Source: Thermopolyspora flexuosa (GTDB lineage Bacteria; Actinomycetota; Actinomycetes; Streptosporangiales; Streptosporangiaceae). Taken from it: a stretch of 64,000 bases of DNA. Numbering within the stretch: position 1 is the first letter of the stretch; every line of letters begins with the position of its first letter. Below are positions 60,284 to 64,000 of the stretch, in pieces. The stretch lies in contig NZ_VFPQ01000001.1 in the NCBI RefSeq assembly GCF_006716785.1, forward strand, positions 1,488,001 through 1,552,000. Direction: 5' to 3'. The translations under genes and the position numbers were made by a program. The notes beneath the pieces are model-generated. The model had not been told where the DNA came from. It ran no database searches and worked only from the letters and a program-made list of their open reading frames with translations.

Positions 60284-62314
60284 GTGGCGAAGGCAACGGA
60301 TCTGGCGAAACGCCTGCTGGTCGGCCCGGCGCTGCGCACCGGGCGGGCGCCGGGGCAGCTGCTGCCCAAGCGGGTCGCGCTTCCGGTCTTCGCCAGCGAC
60401 GCGCTCTCGTCGGTCGCGTACGCCCCCCAGGAGATCCTGATCACGCTCGGCGTGGCCGGGTTCGCCGCCTACCACTTCACGCCGTGGATCGCCGGGGCCG
60501 TGCTCGTGGTGCTGCTCACGGTGGTCGCGTCGTACCGGCACACCGTGCGCGCCTACCAGAGCGGCGGTGGCGACTTCGAGGTGGCGATGACCAACCTCGG
60601 GCCGAAGTTCGGCATCGCCGTGGCGGGGTCGCTGCTCGTCGACTACGTGCTCACCGTCGCGGTGTCGATCTCCTCGGCCGTGGAGAACTTCGGCGCGGTC
60701 GTGCCGTTCGTGCGGGAGCACAAGGTCGGCGTCGCGATCGCGCTCGTCGCCCTGCTCACCCTGATCAACCTGCGCGGCGTGCGGGAGTCCGGGCTCGCGT
60801 TCGCGCTGCCCACGTACGCGTTCGTGGCCGCGATGTTCGCCATGATCGTCTGGGGCGGGACGCGGCTCGCCCTCGGCGAGGAGCTGCGCGCCGAGACCGC
60901 CGACCACACAGTGCGCGGCGACGACATGGGCCTCACCGGGCTCGCCCTGGTGTTCCTGCTGCTGCGCGCGTTCTCCTCCGGCTGCGCCGCGCTCACCGGC
61001 GTGGAGGCGATCAGCAACTGCGTGCCCGCGTTCCGCAAGCCCAAGGGGCGGAACGCGGCGACCACCCTGGGCGTGCTCGGCCTGCTCGCGATGCTGATGT
61101 TCGCCGGCGTCACCGGGCTCGCCTACGCGGTCGGGGCCAAGTTCGGCGACCCGTCCCAGGGCAGCCACCTGTACGACCCGTCGGGCCGCGAGGTGACCGC
61201 GGACCCGGTGCTCATCCAGGTGGCGCGGACCGTGTTCGACCACTTCCCGATCGGCGTGCACGCGGTCGCGGTGGTCACCGTGCTCATCCTCGTGCTCGCC
61301 GCGAACACCGCGTTCAACGGCTTCCCGGTGCTCGGCTCGGTGCTCGCCCAGAACCGCTACCTGCCCCGGCAGCTGCACACCCGCGGCGACCGGCTCGCGT
61401 TCAGCAACGGCATCCTGCTGCTCGCCGTGGCCGCGGGCGCGCTGATCTACGCGTTCCACGCCGAGGTCACCCGGCTCGTGCAGCTCTACATCGTCGGCGT
61501 GTTCGTCGCGTTCACCATCAGCCAGTACGGCATGGTGCGGCACTGGAACCGGGAGCTCGCCCGGGAGCGCGACCCGCGGGCCCGGGCGCGCATGCGGCGG
61601 TCCCGGGCGGTCAACGCCTTCGGCTGCTTCCTCACCGGGCTCGTGCTCATCGTGGTGCTGGTGAGCAAGTTCACCCACGGCGCGTGGATCGCCGTCGCGA
61701 TCATGGTGCTGCTCTTCCTGCTCATGCGCGGCATCCGGCGGCACTATGACAACATCGCCGCCGAGCTCGCCGTACCCGAGGGCACCTACCTCGACGAGTC
61801 GATCCGGCCCGCGCGCAACCACGCGATCGTGCTCGTCTCCCAGATCCACAAGCCCACGCTGCGCTCCCTGGCGTACGCCCAGGCGACCCGGCCGTACTCG
61901 CTGGAGGCGCTCACCGTCGCGGTCGACGCCGAGGAGGCCCGCAGGCTGCAGGAGGAGTGGGAGGCCCGGGGCATCGAGGTGCCGCTGAAGATCCTCGACT
62001 CGCCGTACCGGGAGATCACCCGGCCGGTGCTCGACTACGTCCGCAAGCTGCGCCGCCGCTCGCCCCGGGACGTGATCACCGTGTTCATCCCGGAGTACGT
62101 CGTCGGCCGGTGGTGGGAACACCTGCTGCACAACCAGAGCGCCCTTAGGCTGAAGGGGCGGCTGCTGTTCCAGCCGGGGGTCATGGTGACCAGCGTGCCG
62201 TGGCAGCTCCACTCCTCCGACCGCCGGAAGAGCAACCCGGACCGGGACGGCGCACGCCCGGTACGGCGCCCCTCGGACGGCCGGCACAGGGACGACGACC
62301 GGGACGGACGATGA
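60284..62314 (+). CDS. APC family permease, KimA-like (candidate K+ importer)
   Basis: About 676 residues. KRLLVGPALRT, LPKRVALPVFASDALSSVAYAP (opening of this APC branch) and about 12 membrane helices are followed by a cytosolic C-terminal domain (NHAIVLVSQIHKPTLRSLAYA, VFIPEYVVGRWWEHLLHNQ) like that of KimA/YdaO K+ importers. Two TrkA genes lie divergently upstream, which supports K+ as cargo; amino-acid transport is the alternative. GTG 60284 (MAKATDLAKRL) is chosen to match related proteins; ATG 60254 would add ten residues. Confidence 0.88.
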   Translation: MAKATDLAKRLLVGPALRTGRAPGQLLPKRVALPVFASDALSSVAYAPQEILITLGVAGFAAYHFTPWIAGAVLVVLLTVVASYRHTVRAYQSGGGDFEVAMTNLGPKFGIAVAGSLLVDYVLTVAVSISSAVENFGAVVPFVREHKVGVAIALVALLTLINLRGVRESGLAFALPTYAFVAAMFAMIVWGGTRLALGEELRAETADHTVRGDDMGLTGLALVFLLLRAFSSGCAALTGVEAISNCVPAFRKPKGRNAATTLGVLGLLAMLMFAGVTGLAYAVGAKFGDPSQGSHLYDPSGREVTADPVLIQVARTVFDHFPIGVHAVAVVTVLILVLAANTAFNGFPVLGSVLAQNRYLPRQLHTRGDRLAFSNGILLLAVAAGALIYAFHAEVTRLVQLYIVGVFVAFTISQYGMVRHWNRELARERDPRARARMRRSRAVNAFGCFLTGLVLIVVLVSKFTHGAWIAVAIMVLLFLLMRGIRRHYDNIAAELAVPEGTYLDESIRPARNHAIVLVSQIHKPTLRSLAYAQATRPYSLEALTVAVDAEEARRLQEEWEARGIEVPLKILDSPYREITRPVLDYVRKLRRRSPRDVITVFIPEYVVGRWWEHLLHNQSALRLKGRLLFQPGVMVTSVPWQLHSSDRRKSNPDRDGARPVRRPSDGRHRDDDRDGR

Positions 62315-63603
62315 TCGAGCTTGAGGTGGGCAACGTCGCCAACGGCGGCTGGTGCGTGGCCCGGCACGAGGGCCGGGTGGTGTTCGTGCGCCACGCCCTG
62401 CCGGGGGAGCGGGTACGCGCCCGGATCACCGAGGAGACCGCGCGCTTCCTGCGCGCCGACGCCGTCGAGGTGCTGCGGCCGTCCCCGGACCGGGTGACCC
62501 CGCCGTGCCCGTACGCCGGGCCGGGCAGATGCGGCGGCTGCGACTGGCAGCACGCCACGCCCGAGGCCCAGCGGGCGCTGAAGGCCCGGGTGGTGGCCGA
62601 GCAGCTGGAGCGGCTCGCCGGGATCCGGCGGCAGGTCACCGTCGAGGAGGTGCCGGGCGCGCCCGGCGGCCTCGGCTGGCGCACCCGGGTGCGGTTCGCC
62701 GTGCGCCCCGACGGCGTGGTGGGGCTGCGGCGGCACCGCTCGCACGAGATCGAGCCGGTGGACGCCTGCCTCATCGCCCACCCCGAGGTGGAGAAGATCG
62801 GCGTGGCGGCCCGCAACTGGCGCGGCGCCGCGGCGGTGGAGGCGGTCGCCTCCGGCGCCGGGGACCGTGCCGTGGTCGTCGCCCTCCCGCCGGGACGCCG
62901 CGGCGGGCGCGGGCGGGGCCGCCGCGCGGACGAGGCGATCGAGGTGCCGGACATCGACGCCTCGGTCGCGGTCGTGGCCGAGGAGGACGGGCACGCCAGG
63001 GCGGTGCGGGGCCGCGCCGAGGTGCGGGAGCGCGCGGGCGGCCGCACCTTCCAGGTGGCCGCGAACGGCTTCTGGCAGATCCACCCGGGCGCCGCGCAGA
63101 CCCTGCTCGACGCGGTCATGCGCTTCGCCGACCCGCGCCCCGGCGAGTGGGCGCTCGACCTGTACTGCGGGGCCGGGCTGTTCACCGCGGCGCTCGCCGA
63201 GGCCGTGGGCGAGGAGGGCGCCGTGCTCGGGGTGGAGGTGGACCGCGACGCGGTCCGCAACGCCCGCCGCAACCTGCGCGACCTGCCGCAGGCGCGCGTC
63301 GAGCGGGGCAGGATCGAGCCCGCCCTCGACGCCGCCGGGGTGGAGCGGGCCGACATCGTCGTCGTCGATCCGCCGCGCGCCGGGCTCGGCCGGAGCGTCG
63401 TCGACCGGATCGCGGCGCTGGAGGCCGACCGGATCGTGTACGTCTCCTGCGACCCGGCCACGATGGCGCGGGACATCGACTGGCTCGCCGGGCACGGCTA
63501 CCGGCTGGCCGCGCTGCGTGCCTTCGACGCCTTCCCGATGACCGCGCACGTGGAGTGCGTGGCCCTGCTGGAGCCGGAGGCGCGGCCCGCGCGTCGCCGC
63601 TGA
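62311..63603 (+). CDS. TRAM-domain RNA uracil-5-methyltransferase (RumA/RlmCD type)
   Basis: 430 residues. The N-terminal TRAM domain (LEVGNVANGGWCVARHEGR) is followed by a four-Cys Fe-S site (CPYAGPGRCGGCDWQH with a later Cys in DACLIAH). SAM-binding DLYCGAGLFTAALA and catalytic Cys in VYVSCDPATMARD are present. It should methylate C5 of a uridine in rRNA or tRNA. Overlaps the permease stop by 4 bp (ATGA). Confidence 0.93.
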   Translation: MIELEVGNVANGGWCVARHEGRVVFVRHALPGERVRARITEETARFLRADAVEVLRPSPDRVTPPCPYAGPGRCGGCDWQHATPEAQRALKARVVAEQLERLAGIRRQVTVEEVPGAPGGLGWRTRVRFAVRPDGVVGLRRHRSHEIEPVDACLIAHPEVEKIGVAARNWRGAAAVEAVASGAGDRAVVVALPPGRRGGRGRGRRADEAIEVPDIDASVAVVAEEDGHARAVRGRAEVRERAGGRTFQVAANGFWQIHPGAAQTLLDAVMRFADPRPGEWALDLYCGAGLFTAALAEAVGEEGAVLGVEVDRDAVRNARRNLRDLPQARVERGRIEPALDAAGVERADIVVVDPPRAGLGRSVVDRIAALEADRIVYVSCDPATMARDIDWLAGHGYRLAALRAFDAFPMTAHVECVALLEPEARPARRR

Positions 63604-63664
63604 CCCGCGGCGCGGCCGGGGCGCCGTCACCCGGCCACGGCGGTCCGGTGGCCCCGGCGCGGGG

Positions 63665-64000
63665 TCAGCCGGACGGGCCGAGCCCGTCGATTCGGTGCGC
63701 GGAGGACCGGGTCGGGCGCAGCTGGGCGGCCGAGTGGCAGCCCGGCATGGCGGCGGCCGGCGGGGGAGGCGACGGCGTGGGGGACGGCGGCGTTTCGGGC
63801 ACCGGCCCGGACCGGGGTGACCGCGCCAGGGGCGCCGGGGACGAGGCCCGCGGCGACGGGGGTGGACACCCGGCCGCCTCGCCGTCGGCCGGGTCCGGGT
63901 CCGCCGTCGTGGTCGCCTCGCCCGTCGGTGGCCCGGCGGCCGGCGGGTCTGAGCCGGGGACGGGCGCCGCCGCCGAGGCGGTGGCCGGCGGGCGGGACGG
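63665..64000 (-). CDS. Possible C-terminal tail of a Pro/Ser/Thr-rich protein entering from the right
   Basis: On the minus strand a frame is open from the window edge (64000) to TGA at 63665-63667, 111 codons with almost only G or C in third position. It encodes a Pro/Ala/Ser/Thr-rich chain (PETPPSPTPSPPPPAAA) like the tails of secreted or membrane actinobacterial proteins. The opposite strand is also open here and would read Gly/Ala-rich, so the assignment is weak. 63604-63664 shows nothing. Confidence 0.35.
   Translation of the reverse strand, partial: PSRPPATASAAAPVPGSDPPAAGPPTGEATTTADPDPADGEAAGCPPPSPRASSPAPLARSPRSGPVPETPPSPTPSPPPPAAAMPGCHSAAQLRPTRSSAHRIDGLGPSG

Noticed and set aside
1-64000. 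CRISPR array, prophage or transposase
   Set aside because: No regularly spaced repeats, no phage structural genes, and no transposase or integrase motif were found on either strand.

Overview
The window is very GC-rich, with GTG starts, stop/start overlaps and GGAGG-type ribosome sites. It carries an actinobacterial gene set: RNase H/phosphatase fusion, SepH, DUF3710, DUF3159, DUF4193, DUF4235, two TrkA proteins and a coproporphyrin ferrochelatase with Fe-S cysteines. This fits a Streptosporangiales-type actinomycete; the species cannot be named from the sequence alone.

Layout. 1-7.3 kb: end of a zinc-ribbon gene, the RNase HI/phosphatase gene, the RNase P RNA gene, an orphan membrane protein in AT-richer DNA, a lipoprotein/OmpA pair, a Nei-type DNA glycosylase and a GH15 trehalase-like enzyme. 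7.5-12 kb: an accessory segment on the minus strand with a three-gene operon (708-residue DUF6571-like protein, lipoprotein, WXG100-like protein), a second copy of the lipoprotein, a decayed 3' piece of the large gene upstream of that copy, and a truncated copy of a DUF6882 gene start. 12.3-25.8 kb: a three-gene cassette that I read as a DISARM-related anti-phage system. Gene 1 is a 2093-residue fusion of Ser/Thr kinase, DEAD-like helicase, DUF1998 zinc domain and nuclease-like tail. Gene 2 is a SNF2-type helicase (DrmD-like). Gene 3 is a 1393-residue N6-adenine methyltransferase (DrmMI/PglX-like) whose specificity half is much lower in GC. An intact DUF6882 gene follows at 26.5 kb, so the cassette lies between a broken and an intact copy of this family in the same orientation.

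27-48.5 kb: core and housekeeping genes. These are an SDR enzyme; a PadR regulator with a DrrAB-type ABC exporter; an epimerase-like protein; a SulP anion transporter; a membrane-anchored disordered protein; a PEBP lipoprotein; a serine hydrolase; two bacterial PH-domain proteins; SepH (cell division); a sugar-lactone oxidase with an MFS transporter; a lytic transglycosylase; ferrochelatase; and an inositol monophosphatase family enzyme. 48.7-64 kb: a two-component system, DUF4193, trehalose-6-phosphate synthase, an AI-2E family exporter, dUTPase with DUF3710, OB-fold and DUF3159 genes, two TrkA NAD-binding proteins divergent from an APC/KimA-like permease, and a TRAM-type RNA methyltransferase. 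Near the right edge a Pro-rich partial frame may enter on the minus strand.

I found no tRNA gene, CRISPR array, rRNA or transposase. The most interesting part is the kinase-containing DISARM-like cassette with its flanking gene debris.
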